The notes under the pieces are model-generated. The model made no database searches. It saw nothing but the letters and a program-made list of their open reading frames with translations, and was not told the DNA's origin. This document shows positions 18,211 through 27,377 of a DNA stretch of 64,000 bases, piece after piece (within the stretch, counting starts at the first letter, position 1; every line of letters begins with the position of its first letter). The translations under genes were made by a program, and so were the position numbers. Where the stretch lies: assembly GCF_004101245.1 (NCBI RefSeq), contig NZ_SCIN01000003.1, forward strand, positions 372,001 to 436,000, given 5' to 3'. The DNA comes from Sphingomonas sp. UV9. Its GTDB lineage: Bacteria > Pseudomonadota > Alphaproteobacteria > Sphingomonadales > Sphingomonadaceae.

Positions 18211-19497
18211 TCAGAACCTGTACGATACGCCGGCCGCAGCGCGGTTGGCGTCATAGTTGTTGAGCCCGGTATTGGTGCGGCGCGAGGTGCGCTGCGCGTC
18301 CAGAGTCAGATTGAGCCGCTCGCCAATGGCACGGGTCAGCCCCAAAGTCAGGCTTGAAAAGCGGTCGCTCGAAAAAGGTCCTGCAATTACAAGGGGATCG
18401 CCGCGAAACTGGCGCCGCCCTAGAACGGCCCCGCCGCGCAGGAACGTCCGCTCGGCAAACCGCCATTCGGTGCTGAGCGCATAATCGGTCTGGACGGTGA
18501 ACCCGGCCGGCACGAGCGAGTCGTTGACGATCCGCCGGCCGGCCTCGCCCTTGAACGAGATCCGCGGAATCGGGCGGAATACCAGGTCGAGGTCCCAGCC
18601 CGCACCGTGATACGGGCGGACGTTGGCGCCCTTGCTGCTCGCCTGCAGGTAATGGACATCGACCGACAGCTCGACGCGGCTGACGACCGCGCGGTTGAAG
18701 GTTATGCCGGCCTCGTCGATCCGGTTGACGACGCCGATGGTCGGGCGATCCGCGCGCGAGTAGCGATAGAACAGCGCCGCCTGTCCAAGGCTCGGTCGGG
18801 CGTAGCCGATGCCGCCGGCCGCCGACACGAGCGTCTGGTCGGCGAAATCGAACAGCGTGTCGTTGCGGGTCGTCCGGCGCGACAGCTCGGCGAGCGGAAA
18901 GAAGCCGACCGCGCGCGGACAGCTGGCCTTCATCGCCAGCGTCGAGAAGGTCTGGAAATTGTCGATCGGGCCGTTGATGTCGCCGTAATCCGCCTGTTGG
19001 CGGGTCAAGCGCAGATCGGGCTGGATCTGGCAGATGCCGGCGATCCGGATCGTCCCGGTGCCCCTGATATCGGCGCGGACCCGGCTGCGATCGGTGTTCC
19101 GGGTATAGAAGCTGTACCCGAGATCGCCATCGACGCGCAGATCGTTCTGGCCGAGCTGGCGCTGATAGGAGGCGCGGAGCGCGGGCGTGACGATGATGTC
19201 GTCGACCGGTGCGGCGCGATCCTCGCTGGTGCGGAAGATGTTGTCGTCATACGCGACCTCCGCCGTCGGCGTCACGCTCAGCCCCGGCTGATTGACGCCC
19301 GACGTGCCTAGCAGCGGGATCGGAATCAGCGGTACGCCCAGGCGCTCGGTCTGCGCGAGCGCCGCGTGCGGCATGGCGAGCACCGTCGCTCCCAGCGCCT
19401 GTGCCACGACACCACGCAGCTTGGGATTGCCGAGACGTCCGGCATTTTTCTTGCCGCAGCGCAGCATGGACCGACGAGGAGGGGAGCGACCGAACAT
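18211..19497 (-). CDS. Outer-membrane beta-barrel protein of the EPS export core
   Basis: A protein of about 428 residues with a signal sequence after a basic N-terminus (VAQALGATVLAMPHAALAQ). Alternating amphipathic strands follow, ending in a C-terminal Phe (AAGVSYRF), the BAM recognition end. Repeated arginine-rich aromatic strands such as DLGYSFYTRNTDRSR and AALFYRYSRADRP are typical of barrels. Position and length resemble the barrel protein of exosortase-associated EPS loci (TIGR03016-like), an inference. The ATG at 19497 is preferred; the reading from 19623 adds basic residues ahead of the signal peptide. It is the first gene of the minus-strand operon running down to 12717. Confidence 0.75.
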   Translation of the reverse strand: MFGRSPPRRSMLRCGKKNAGRLGNPKLRGVVAQALGATVLAMPHAALAQTERLGVPLIPIPLLGTSGVNQPGLSVTPTAEVAYDDNIFRTSEDRAAPVDDIIVTPALRASYQRQLGQNDLRVDGDLGYSFYTRNTDRSRVRADIRGTGTIRIAGICQIQPDLRLTRQQADYGDINGPIDNFQTFSTLAMKASCPRAVGFFPLAELSRRTTRNDTLFDFADQTLVSAAGGIGYARPSLGQAALFYRYSRADRPTIGVVNRIDEAGITFNRAVVSRVELSVDVHYLQASSKGANVRPYHGAGWDLDLVFRPIPRISFKGEAGRRIVNDSLVPAGFTVQTDYALSTEWRFAERTFLRGGAVLGRRQFRGDPLVIAGPFSSDRFSSLTLGLTRAIGERLNLTLDAQRTSRRTNTGLNNYDANRAAAGVSYRF

Positions 19498-19574
19498 GAT
19501 GTCTGCGTGCCTTCTCGTATCTACGACGTCAAGACGCCCGGGTCGAAGCGAGCGTGACCATCGTCTCAGATCAC

Positions 19575-19587
19575 GCTGCACCGCCGC
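19575..19587. promoter_or_regulatory. TGC palindrome, EPS site 1
   Basis: GCTGC-ACC-GCCGC lies in the 171-bp divergent region between the barrel operon and the hydrolase lipoprotein gene, followed by AT-rich promoter-like sequence. It is one of seven related 13-mers in EPS promoter regions. Confidence 0.4.
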
Positions 19588-19668
19588 ATAAACGTTTAAT
19601 TCTGTCCGGACTATTAACCGCATCTAAAAACTTGGGAATTAGCGGGTAGCCATCAACGAGGGAAAGAT

Positions 19669-21147
19669 ATGGCTCGCCGTTTTGTGCCGCTGTTGAGTGT
19701 GTTGCTGGCGTCGTGTGGCGGTGGTTCGGATGCGTCGACCGAGGCCGTCGTGACCGTTCCCGTTGCTATGCCAACCCCTGCACCGACCCCTGTGCCGACC
19801 CCCACGCCGACAGCGACTCCGACTCCAGGTGCTTCCGATGCCAGCACGCTGCCTATCGAGTCCGGCGCGACCGCGATCGTCTTCGCAGCGTCCGACCTTC
19901 CCGTCCGGACCACGGCCTATATCGTCGGCTCGGCTACCCATTTCTCCTATGCGGCCTTGGCTGGCTATGATCCCGACAGCGTCGCGCAACGCTTCACCGA
20001 CTCCGGCATCCGTGCGTTCCGCGAGGATCTCTTCTGGAATGCGCTGGCGCCCGACTGGGACGTCAACGGTGCACATCTGCCGACGCCGCTGACGACGTTC
20101 CTCGGCAAGACCAGCGCCCGCCCGCTCTATATCCTCAACAACGGCAATCCCTGGATTCCCGGTGCAGCGCCGCCGGTGGGAGAGGTCGGGCAGACCGCGT
20201 TCGCAACCTATGCGAAGCACGCGGTCGCGGCGACCGGCGGTCGCGACGCGCTGTATGAAATCTGGAACGAGTGGAACCGCAATGCGGTTCGCGACAGGCC
20301 GGTGCTGGTCGGCCCCGGCGACGCCTCCGACTATCGCGCCTCGCTATATTATGCGCCGCTCGCCGCCCGGGCGACCAGTGCGATCAAGCAGGTGGCGCCC
20401 GGCGCCAAGGTGCTGATCGGTGCGGCCGGCGACGATCCAGGCTGGCAGTGGACGCTCGACGTGCTGGCGCGCGGCGGCGCGGCGCAGGCCGACGGCGTGT
20501 CGGCGCATATCTACAATCACTGCGCGAACACTGCCAATCGCACCGCGACCGAGGCGATCGGCCGCCTGGGCACGCTGCACGACAAGGTCGCCAGTGCGAA
20601 TGGCGGACGCGATCTGCCCCTCTACGTCACCGAATGGGGCTGGCCCGCGGGCACGGCGTCCTGTGCGGTGAGCGCGGCAAAGATCGCGACGAACGTACCG
20701 CAATTCCTGCTGCACACCGCCGCGCTGCCATGGGTGGCGGGAAGCTGGTATTACGAAACCAAGGATTCGGGCGCGGACCCCGCCAACATCCAGCATAATT
20801 TCGGGCTCTACGACGCCAATTACGCCGCCAAGGCCGCGCAGTGCGCGTTCGCCGACGCCAGCGCCCTGATCGCCGAGGCCAGGGCGATGGCGGTGCAGAC
20901 CGTCGATGGCGGCCTGACGGTCATCCGGGTCACGACGCCGCGCGGCCTGGCGATCGTGGCGTGGAGCGCGGTGACGGGGCGCCAGGGCCGGGTCACCGTC
21001 GGCGGCTCGGCCACCTATACCAGCCGCGCGCTGTGCCAGGCCTCGGGCGCGGTCTCTGCCGATCGCAGCGTCGCGGTTGGCGAGATGCCCGTCGTCATCG
21101 ACGTTCCCAACGTCAGCCGGCTGGGGGTCAACGCCCGGCTGCTATAA
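19669..21147 (+). CDS. Clan-A glycoside hydrolase lipoprotein
   Basis: A secreted hydrolase-like protein of 492 residues. The N-terminus is a lipoprotein signal with lipobox LLASC (Cys16), then a Pro/Thr repeat linker at 34-55 and a (beta/alpha)8 domain of the GH5/GH39 type. The acid/base is Glu201 in YEIWNEWN and the nucleophile Glu322 in LYVTEWGW, the correct spacing for clan A. A small beta domain closes the protein (TVIRVTTPRGLAIVAWS). It is a clear paralogue of the gene at 27378. It probably cleaves or trims the EPS made by this locus in the periplasm or at the outer membrane; substrate unknown. Confidence 0.82.
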   Translation: MARRFVPLLSVLLASCGGGSDASTEAVVTVPVAMPTPAPTPVPTPTPTATPTPGASDASTLPIESGATAIVFAASDLPVRTTAYIVGSATHFSYAALAGYDPDSVAQRFTDSGIRAFREDLFWNALAPDWDVNGAHLPTPLTTFLGKTSARPLYILNNGNPWIPGAAPPVGEVGQTAFATYAKHAVAATGGRDALYEIWNEWNRNAVRDRPVLVGPGDASDYRASLYYAPLAARATSAIKQVAPGAKVLIGAAGDDPGWQWTLDVLARGGAAQADGVSAHIYNHCANTANRTATEAIGRLGTLHDKVASANGGRDLPLYVTEWGWPAGTASCAVSAAKIATNVPQFLLHTAALPWVAGSWYYETKDSGADPANIQHNFGLYDANYAAKAAQCAFADASALIAEARAMAVQTVDGGLTVIRVTTPRGLAIVAWSAVTGRQGRVTVGGSATYTSRALCQASGAVSADRSVAVGEMPVVIDVPNVSRLGVNARLL

Positions 21148-21203
21148 GCCGTCCTCGCACCGGATCGCGATGTTCGTCGGGATCGCCGGGGACTCGATCC
21201 GTG

Positions 21204-22415
21204 CTAGCGCTTGCTGGCCGCGATCTGTTCGAAGGCACCGAGCATCTGCTTGGCCAGCCCGTCATAATCGTAGCGCTCGGTCTGTTTCGCCGCCTGGTCG
21301 CGCAGCACGAGCAGTTGTTCGGGGCGGTCGAGCACGTCGACGATCGCCGCGCGCCACCGCTCTGCGTCGCCGGGCGGTACCAGCATCCCGTTGATGCCGG
21401 GCTCGATCAGTTCGGGCAGGCCACCCTTGTCGCTGCCCATGACCGGCAACGCATTGACCAGGGCCTGGAAGACGACGCCCGGCGAGTTCTCCGCCCAGAG
21501 CGACGGCACCACCAGCAGGTCGCTCTCGGCCATGATGTCGGCGACGATCTGTTGCGGGACATGGCCCTGCATCGTCAGCCACGGACGTTCGCCATAGGCC
21601 GCGCGCAAGGCGTGATCCTCCGGCCCCTTGCCGAGCACGGTGAGGTGGAAGTCGTAGGTGGCCGATAGCTGGTCGAGCAGGTCGAGGAGGAAATTGATCC
21701 CCTTGGTCTTCTCCAGCCGACCGACGAACAACAGCCTGACCTTGTTGGCCGGCCGGTGCGTCACGCGCGGTGCGGGGTAGCGATTCGGGTTGAGGATATG
21801 GAAGCGCGGATAGTCCTCGATCGGCAGCAGGGTCGAGATCGTGTCGAGGTTGGACTGCGACGGCGAGATAAAGCCCAGCCGCGGGATCTCGCGCAGGAGG
21901 CCCATCTTGACCTTCGAGCTCAGGCGGCAGTTGGTGCATTGCTCGATGCATTCGTCGCTGCCGCGGAACATCGTCGTCCGCAGGCAGGCATAAGCGAGAT
22001 CGTGCAGCGTGATCGCGGTGGGGATGTCGTGACGGCCGATCACCTTCAGGCCATTATAGCCGAGCCCCGAAATCCAGTGGATGTGGATGAAGTCCGGCTT
22101 GAAATCGTCGATGACCTTCTCGAACATCGCCTCGTTGCGCGGATCGTAATGATCCTGGAGATGCCAGACCGGCTTCTTCCAGCCGGGCGCCTGGCTGGCC
22201 CTGAACACCGGATAGATGTGCGGCGTGTTGACGCGGTACAGCGTGTAGCCGTCCTGCGGCGTGGCCCAGCTTTCATGCTCGACCATCGGCGCCGCGGTCA
22301 GCACCGCGGCTTCGTGACCATTGGCCGCGAACCAGTAGGTCAGGCTGTGCGCGCAGAGCTCGGCGCCGCCGATCACATAGGGCGGATAGAAGGCGGAGAT
22401 GCTCAGGATGCGCAT
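21204..22415 (-). CDS. GT4 glycosyltransferase (EPS glycosyltransferase 2)
   Basis: A GT-B enzyme of 403 residues. The N-domain starts MRILSISAFYPPYVIGGAE, the usual GT4 opening, and the donor half has LLFVGRLEKTKGINFLLDLL and PSLWAENSPGVVFQALV. A cysteine cluster C-x3-C-x2-C (ECIEQCTNCRL) lies in the N-domain and recurs in the glycosyltransferase at 23378. The start ATG at 22415 has GGAGG five bases upstream; the longer reading to 22535 is a shadow. Its start lies 43 bp from the acetyltransferase stop on the same strand, so the two form an operon. Confidence 0.88.
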   Translation of the reverse strand: MRILSISAFYPPYVIGGAELCAHSLTYWFAANGHEAAVLTAAPMVEHESWATPQDGYTLYRVNTPHIYPVFRASQAPGWKKPVWHLQDHYDPRNEAMFEKVIDDFKPDFIHIHWISGLGYNGLKVIGRHDIPTAITLHDLAYACLRTTMFRGSDECIEQCTNCRLSSKVKMGLLREIPRLGFISPSQSNLDTISTLLPIEDYPRFHILNPNRYPAPRVTHRPANKVRLLFVGRLEKTKGINFLLDLLDQLSATYDFHLTVLGKGPEDHALRAAYGERPWLTMQGHVPQQIVADIMAESDLLVVPSLWAENSPGVVFQALVNALPVMGSDKGGLPELIEPGINGMLVPPGDAERWRAAIVDVLDRPEQLLVLRDQAAKQTERYDYDGLAKQMLGAFEQIAASKR

Positions 22416-22458
22416 CGCGTCCTCCCTTCGCGGGTCCGCGGCGCAACGACGTGATGGG

Positions 22459-23016
22459 TCATGCCGCGCCGACGATCCGGGCCGGCACGCCCACCGCGAC
22501 CGCGCCGTCCGGCACGTCGCGCAACACGACTGCATTGGCGCCGATCATGGCTCCCTCTCCGATTGTAACCGATCCGATGATCGCGGCGCCTGCCGACAGA
22601 TAGGCACCGCGACCGATTCGGGCATGCCCGGGACTGTGCGAATGTCTAGAGCCGATCGTTACATTCTGCAAAATAACGACATTTTCGTCGATGTTGCAGA
22701 CGCCCACGACGATTCCGTACGGATGGGGGATATAGAGCCCCGCCGCGACGGTACAGCCGATTGCGATCTCCGACCCGAATTTGCGACAGGTCCACCACCA
22801 CCAGATTCGCCGCAGCGGCCGGCCGACGATCGGAATGCGCGCCATCGCATCCTGGATCCGTCGGGCCAGGACGAACTGGAATCCTTGCGTCAACAGCACC
22901 ATGCGCACCGCGAACGCCGGGGTGAGGGGCGTCGATTCGTGATGCGCGAACAACGCCAGATCGCGACGAACGGCGGCACGAAAACCGGCTCCTCCGCCAT
23001 TGCCCTCGGTTTTCAT
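22459..23016 (-). CDS. Serine-acetyltransferase-like hexapeptide O-acetyltransferase 1
   Basis: A left-handed beta-helix acyltransferase of 185 residues. The N-terminal helical part (RAAVRRDLALFAHHES, GFQFVLARRIQDA) is followed by hexapeptide repeats: GLYIPHPYGIVVG, VVILQNVTIGSRH, HARIGRGAYLSAGAAI, GSVTIGEGAMIGANAVVL. The catalytic-type His is in IPHPYG. It resembles CysE but sits in an EPS locus, so sugar O-acetylation is the likely role (inference). The ATG at 23016 gives the family length; the longer reading adds a basic shadow peptide. A paralogue lies at 31886. Confidence 0.85.
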   Translation of the reverse strand: MKTEGNGGGAGFRAAVRRDLALFAHHESTPLTPAFAVRMVLLTQGFQFVLARRIQDAMARIPIVGRPLRRIWWWWTCRKFGSEIAIGCTVAAGLYIPHPYGIVVGVCNIDENVVILQNVTIGSRHSHSPGHARIGRGAYLSAGAAIIGSVTIGEGAMIGANAVVLRDVPDGAVAVGVPARIVGAA

Positions 23017-23377
23017 GAACGGACGATACCCTTGTTGCTCGCCAGCATGCCCAGGCGGTGGAGATGGTTTTGATGCATTGCGGCAATCATCGAGCCCTGC
23101 AAGGCCATGCCGATGAACTTGTATCGTTTTTTGTAAGGATCGGGCAAGCGCGACCCCTTTTTTCCTCTTGCCATGGCACTTCGTTGTTGCAGGAAGTGGT
23201 GGCGACGCGATACCGCACGTGCGAAGTGAACATCGATGGCGTGTCATTTTCGGTGGATCATGGTTCGCATTCGGCAACGATCGACCGGGACGGCGACAGT
23301 CCGCGGGAAATTTCAATCAGCGGCATCATTGCTGTAGGCATGGCGGCGTGGCCGCATGGAACGATCCGAAGGGTAGC
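23017..23377. other. Divergent intergenic region, no gene supported
   Basis: These 361 bp separate the minus-strand acetyltransferase/glycosyltransferase pair from a plus-strand glycosyltransferase. The sequence is less GC-rich than its surroundings, with short T-runs near 23125-23165, as expected for promoters. A 110-codon open frame (23058-23390) runs through it but has no family resemblance and ends inside the downstream gene. A TGC palindrome lies at 23072-23084. Confidence 0.6.
23072..23084. promoter_or_regulatory. TGC palindrome, EPS site 2
   Basis: GATGC-ATT-GCGGC lies 56 bp upstream of the acetyltransferase start in the divergent region. It is one of the weaker matches to the seven-site EPS motif. 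Confidence 0.3.
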
Positions 23378-24586
23378 ATGCGCATTCTGATCGTAAATAC
23401 GTTGTACCCCCCGTCGTCGGTCGGCGGCGCGGAGCGGTCGGTCGCGCTGCTCGGCCGCGCCGTGGCGGCCCGGGGCCACGACGTCCACGTCGCCTCGCTG
23501 CATGACGGCGACGCGACCATCGAGGAGCAGGACGGGCTGGTCACGGTCCATCGTCTGCCGCTGCGCAACCTCTATTGGCCGTTCCGTCCCGATCATCGCC
23601 CGTCGAAGCCCGCGCGGTTGCTGTGGCATCTGCGCGACCGGCGCAACCGCCGCGCGACCCGCGACCTGATCGCGCTGGCCAAGCGCATCAAGCCCGATGT
23701 CCTGCACACCAACAACCTACAGGGCTTCTCGACCGAGATCTGGCACTGGGCGCGCGCCAACGATATCCGGATCGTGCATACGCTGCGCGACTACAGCCTG
23801 ATGTGTGCGCGCGCGGCGCTGTACCGCGATCGCAAGGATTGCGTCGAGCGGTGCCGCGATTGCCGCCTGCTGACCGACCGCAAGAAGCACAACACGCCGC
23901 TGGTCGACGCGGTCGCCTCGAACAGCCGCTACGTGATCGACACGCACGAACGCCACGGCTTCTTCCGCGACACGCCGAGCCGGGTGATCTTCAACATCGC
24001 CGACGTCACAGCGGTGGTGTCGAGCGCCGAACGGCCGGGACGCGAGGACGCGCCCGGACTGGTGTTCGGCGTGATCGGCCGGGTCGAACCCGAAAAGGGC
24101 ATCGAGGTCGTGCTCACCGCGATCGCCGGGGTCGAGGGCGACTGGCGCCTGCGGATCGCGGGCGGCGGCCAGACCGAATATATCGAGGGGCTCAAGGCCC
24201 GCTATCCCGATCCCCGGATCGACTGGATGGGGTTCGTCAAGGCCGACGCCTTCTATGACAGCATCGACGTGCTGATCATCGGTTCGACCTGGCCCGAACC
24301 GCTGCCACGCACGATGATCGAGAGCCTCGCCCGGGGCACGCCGACGCTGTATTCGGACGCTGGCGGCACCCCCGAGATCGGCCCGATGGCCCCGCTTGCC
24401 GAGATGTATGCCAAGGACGATCCAGACGCGCTGGCGACGCAGATTCGCCGCGCGCTGGCCGATCCGGTCGCGTGGCGCGCACGGCGGTCCGCCGACCCGG
24501 CCTTGCTCGAGCAATTCTCCGAGGCGGCGGTCGCCGGGCGCTACATCGCGCTCTATTCCGGCGACGCCGCCGACCCGGCCACCTGA
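23378..24586 (+). CDS. GT4 glycosyltransferase (EPS glycosyltransferase 3)
   Basis: A GT-B enzyme of 402 residues. It opens MRILIVNTLYPPSSVGGAE and contains HTNNLQGFSTEIW. A cysteine cluster DCVERCRDCRL matches the glycosyltransferase at 21204. The donor half has VFGVIGRVEPEKGIEVVLTAI and STWPEPLPRTMIESLARG, where the E-x7-E motif is kept as PEPLPRTMIES. The ATG at 23378 follows GAAGGG, and the longer reading from 23168 covers only promoter DNA. The gene faces the next glycosyltransferase and ends in a shared hairpin. Confidence 0.87.
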   Translation: MRILIVNTLYPPSSVGGAERSVALLGRAVAARGHDVHVASLHDGDATIEEQDGLVTVHRLPLRNLYWPFRPDHRPSKPARLLWHLRDRRNRRATRDLIALAKRIKPDVLHTNNLQGFSTEIWHWARANDIRIVHTLRDYSLMCARAALYRDRKDCVERCRDCRLLTDRKKHNTPLVDAVASNSRYVIDTHERHGFFRDTPSRVIFNIADVTAVVSSAERPGREDAPGLVFGVIGRVEPEKGIEVVLTAIAGVEGDWRLRIAGGGQTEYIEGLKARYPDPRIDWMGFVKADAFYDSIDVLIIGSTWPEPLPRTMIESLARGTPTLYSDAGGTPEIGPMAPLAEMYAKDDPDALATQIRRALADPVAWRARRSADPALLEQFSEAAVAGRYIALYSGDAADPAT

Positions 24587-24594
24587 TCGGACGC

Positions 24595-24627
24595 GCTGCA
24601 CCGGCCGACCTGGCCGGTCGGTGCAGC
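24595..24627. terminator. Hairpin between convergent glycosyltransferase genes
   Basis: GCTGCACCGGCCG pairs with CGGTCGGTGCAGC (one G-T type mismatch) around a 7-base loop, between the stops of the genes at 23378 and 24629. There is no T-tract; the position suggests a bidirectional transcription block. Confidence 0.5.
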
Positions 24628-24628
24628 C

Positions 24629-25693
24629 TCAGACCGTGGCGAGCGCGGCGATCAGATCGTCGGCACTCGCCGCCCAGGTATAGGCATGCGCGCGCGCGAC
24701 CGTGCGAGCCGCCAGCGTATCGACCAGCGCGTCGTCGCGCAGCATCCGCTCCATGCCCGCAGCGATCGCGTCGACCGACATCGGATCGACGTACAGCGCC
24801 GCGTCCCCGCATACTTCGCGTACCGGCGGGATGTCGCCCGCCAGCACCGGCCGGCCGAAGCGCATCATCTCCAGCGGCGGGATTCCGAACCCTTCGTACA
24901 GGCTGGGGAAAACGAGTGCGCGCGCGCCGCGGTATAGCCCCATCAGTGCGGCGTCGCTGATCCGGCCGGGCAGGATGACGCCGGGCGGCACCGTATCCAT
25001 GCCGTTCTGCGAGAAGGATTTGACCGCCGCGCCAACCAGCACCAGTCGGTCGTCGGGCTGTGCGACGCGCGCGAACGCCTCCAGCGCGCGAGGCAGGTTC
25101 TTGTTCGGCGCGAACGATCCGACGAACAGCAGGAAACGACCCGGCGTCAGCTTGAGTTGCTCGACGATCGCGGTATCCGGCACGATCGCATCGACATGGT
25201 CCGCGGCATTGGGGATGACCGGGATCGTCGCGGGGTCGAGACCGAGCACCGCGGCGAGCCGATCGCGCGAGAAGCCCGATACCGTGGCAATCCGCGAGCG
25301 ACGCGCAATGAGGCGTCCAAGGGTGCGGTGCATGGTCCGATACGGCCGCGAAAAGTTGCCCGGAAGGTCATAGACGAGCGCGTCGTGGACGACGGTCAGC
25401 GAACGCCGCGGCACCACCGGCCCGGAATTGCAAAGGTTCAATAACGTCGATCCGTGCGCTGCCCGGGGCAGGTGGAACTGCTCCCAGCTATGGCCGCCGC
25501 CCTTGCCGATCGTCCGGGCCGAAAAATGGGGCCATTCAGCCGGCGCGACGACGCCCGGCGGCAGCAGCAAAGTCCAGCGCGGCGGCTCTGCGCCCTGTGC
25601 GACGCGGTCGTGGACCTCGTTCAGCAGCATGCGGGCAAATCGCTCGACGCCAGTGACCGTACGACCCAGGAAACGACCGTTAACCCCAATCAT
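24629..25693 (-). CDS. GT4 glycosyltransferase (EPS glycosyltransferase 4, mannosyltransferase-like)
   Basis: A GT-B enzyme of 354 residues resembling WbaZ/MtfB-like GT4 proteins. Landmarks are MIGVNGRFLGRTVTGVERFA at the N-terminus, VVHDALVYDLPGNFS, ATVSGFSRDRLA, FLLFVGSFAPNKNLPRALEAF and the donor motif PSLYEGFGIPPLEMMRFGRP (E-x7-E). The ATG at 25693 is the family start; the reading from 25783 adds a basic shadow. It is transcribed away from the priming transferase gene at 25937, sharing a 243-bp divergent region. Specificity for mannose is only a resemblance. Confidence 0.88.
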   Translation of the reverse strand: MIGVNGRFLGRTVTGVERFARMLLNEVHDRVAQGAEPPRWTLLLPPGVVAPAEWPHFSARTIGKGGGHSWEQFHLPRAAHGSTLLNLCNSGPVVPRRSLTVVHDALVYDLPGNFSRPYRTMHRTLGRLIARRSRIATVSGFSRDRLAAVLGLDPATIPVIPNAADHVDAIVPDTAIVEQLKLTPGRFLLFVGSFAPNKNLPRALEAFARVAQPDDRLVLVGAAVKSFSQNGMDTVPPGVILPGRISDAALMGLYRGARALVFPSLYEGFGIPPLEMMRFGRPVLAGDIPPVREVCGDAALYVDPMSVDAIAAGMERMLRDDALVDTLAARTVARAHAYTWAASADDLIAALATV

Positions 25694-25872
25694 TATCTCT
25701 ATTTTCCAATTCTGTCCGTCGATAGGCACGGCGCGACGCCATCTGGTTGCCGGTTGGCCGCGCGACGTCATGGTGCGTTGCATAGGCCGGTTCGGCGACC
25801 TCGTTCAGCTTTCATGGGGTCCTGTCCGGCTATAACCAGCGATTGATCCACAACGGGTCAACCGCTATCATT

Positions 25873-25885
25873 GTTGCGTCGCAGC
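25873..25885. promoter_or_regulatory. TGC palindrome, EPS site 3
   Basis: GTTGC-GTC-GCAGC lies 52 bp upstream of the priming transferase start and also serves the divergent glycosyltransferase. On the reverse strand it reads CTGC-N3-GCAA, the most symmetric form of the motif. Confidence 0.45.
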
Positions 25886-25936
25886 GAAAACCGGTCGGTT
25901 GACCAGTGGCCGATTTTCTAGGGATTTAGTCACGCG

Positions 25937-27325
25937 ATGGATGTAGCCATGGAGCATGTCGGCGAGATTTCGTTGGCCGGTGCACTCCACCGACGCAATT
26001 TGCGATTGCGGCTGTATTGCCTGCTGATCTTCACGGATCTGTTGGCGATCTCGATCGGCTTCGCGATCGGCAGTTTCGTCCGTGGCGACAATTGGCTGTC
26101 GTTGAGCGGGATCGATCTCGCCTATCCGGTCCTGCCGATCTACCTGCTGATCGCTTTCAACAACAAAGCGTATTCGCGGCCCGCGATCACCAGTGGGTCG
26201 GAGTCGATCCTCCGCGCGATCGTGCCGTTGGCGATCACCGGGTTCTCGCTGCTGACGCTGATCTTCTTCGTTCAGGCCGGCAACGAGATCTCGCGGGTCG
26301 CATTCGCAATCGGTTTCGGTGGCACGATGATCCTGATGGCCGGGTTCAGGATGGCGATCGTGATCGTCGTGCGTCGCACGGCGGCGCCCAAGCTGGTGGC
26401 CGAATTGCTGATCGTCGACGATGTCCCGCGCGCCGAGTGGGCCGAGCGTCAGGTCTGCGACACGATCTTTGCGGCGGAGGCCGGGATCGAGCCCGACATG
26501 GGCAACCCGCACATGCTCAATCGCTTTGGCCAGATGGTCAGCAAATACGAGCGCGTCGTCGTGCGATGCCCGGCGGATCGCCAGCTCGACTGGTCGCTGC
26601 TGCTGCGTGGCGCCAATGTCGACGGCGAAATCCTGTCGCCCGGTTTCGGCAAGCTCGGCGTGCTCGGGTTGCAGAACTTCAAGGGCCGGCAGACGCTGCT
26701 CGTGGCGCGCGGACCGCTGAGCTATACCGACATGGCAAAAAAGCGTGCGCTCGATGTCATCGTGACGCTGGTCGTGCTGATCGCGATCTCGCCGGCGCTG
26801 ATCCTGATCGCGCTCGCGGTCAAGCTCGACTCGCCCGGCCCCGTGCTGTTCCGCCAGGAGCGGATCGGGCGCGGCAACCGCATCTTCCACATCCTGAAAT
26901 TCCGCTCGATGCGGGTCGAGAATTCGGATTCGCGCGGGTCCACCTCGACCCAGCGCGACGACAAGCGGATCACCCGCGTCGGTGCGTTCATCCGCAAGAC
27001 CAGCCTCGACGAGATCCCTCAGTTCATCAACGTGTTGCTCGGCGACATGAGCTTGGTCGGCCCGCGCCCGCATGCACTGGGGTCGCTCGCAGGCAACCAG
27101 CTGTTCTGGGAAATCGACCGTGAATACTGGCATCGCCACGCGCTGAAGCCCGGGATCACCGGACTGGCGCAGGTCCGGGGCTTCCGCGGCGCGACCCACC
27201 GCGACGTCGATCTCAAGAACCGGCTCCAGGCCGATCTCGAATATCTCCACGACTGGAGCCTGATGCGCGACGTGACGATCCTGTTCCGGACGATGAACGT
27301 ACTGGTCCACAGCAACGCCTATTGA
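25937..27325 (+). CDS. Polyprenyl-phosphate hexose-1-phosphate transferase (priming transferase)
   Basis: An initiating enzyme of 462 residues that loads the first sugar phosphate, probably glucose-1-phosphate, onto undecaprenyl phosphate. It has the full WbaP/GumD/sphingan-GelB layout: four N-terminal membrane helices (residues 25-140), a Rossmann-like middle region, and the C-terminal bacterial sugar transferase domain. Conserved blocks are AKKRALDVIVTLVVLIAISP, RQERIGRGNRIFHILKFRSM, RKTSLDEIPQFINVLLGDMS followed by LVGPRPH, and YWHRHALKPGITGLAQV. The presence of this single primer implies lipid-linked, Wzx/Wzy-type synthesis. It is followed after 52 bp by a glycoside hydrolase gene. Confidence 0.92.
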   Translation: MDVAMEHVGEISLAGALHRRNLRLRLYCLLIFTDLLAISIGFAIGSFVRGDNWLSLSGIDLAYPVLPIYLLIAFNNKAYSRPAITSGSESILRAIVPLAITGFSLLTLIFFVQAGNEISRVAFAIGFGGTMILMAGFRMAIVIVVRRTAAPKLVAELLIVDDVPRAEWAERQVCDTIFAAEAGIEPDMGNPHMLNRFGQMVSKYERVVVRCPADRQLDWSLLLRGANVDGEILSPGFGKLGVLGLQNFKGRQTLLVARGPLSYTDMAKKRALDVIVTLVVLIAISPALILIALAVKLDSPGPVLFRQERIGRGNRIFHILKFRSMRVENSDSRGSTSTQRDDKRITRVGAFIRKTSLDEIPQFINVLLGDMSLVGPRPHALGSLAGNQLFWEIDREYWHRHALKPGITGLAQVRGFRGATHRDVDLKNRLQADLEYLHDWSLMRDVTILFRTMNVLVHSNAY

Positions 27326-27377
27326 GCCGATATTCGGGGGGAGCTAAGCGCCAAATCCGGGGGTCGAGGAGAAGTCT

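Noticed and set aside
23058..23390. A 110-codon frame in the divergent glycosyltransferase promoter region
   Set aside because: No ribosome site or recognisable family; it runs into the start of the next gene.
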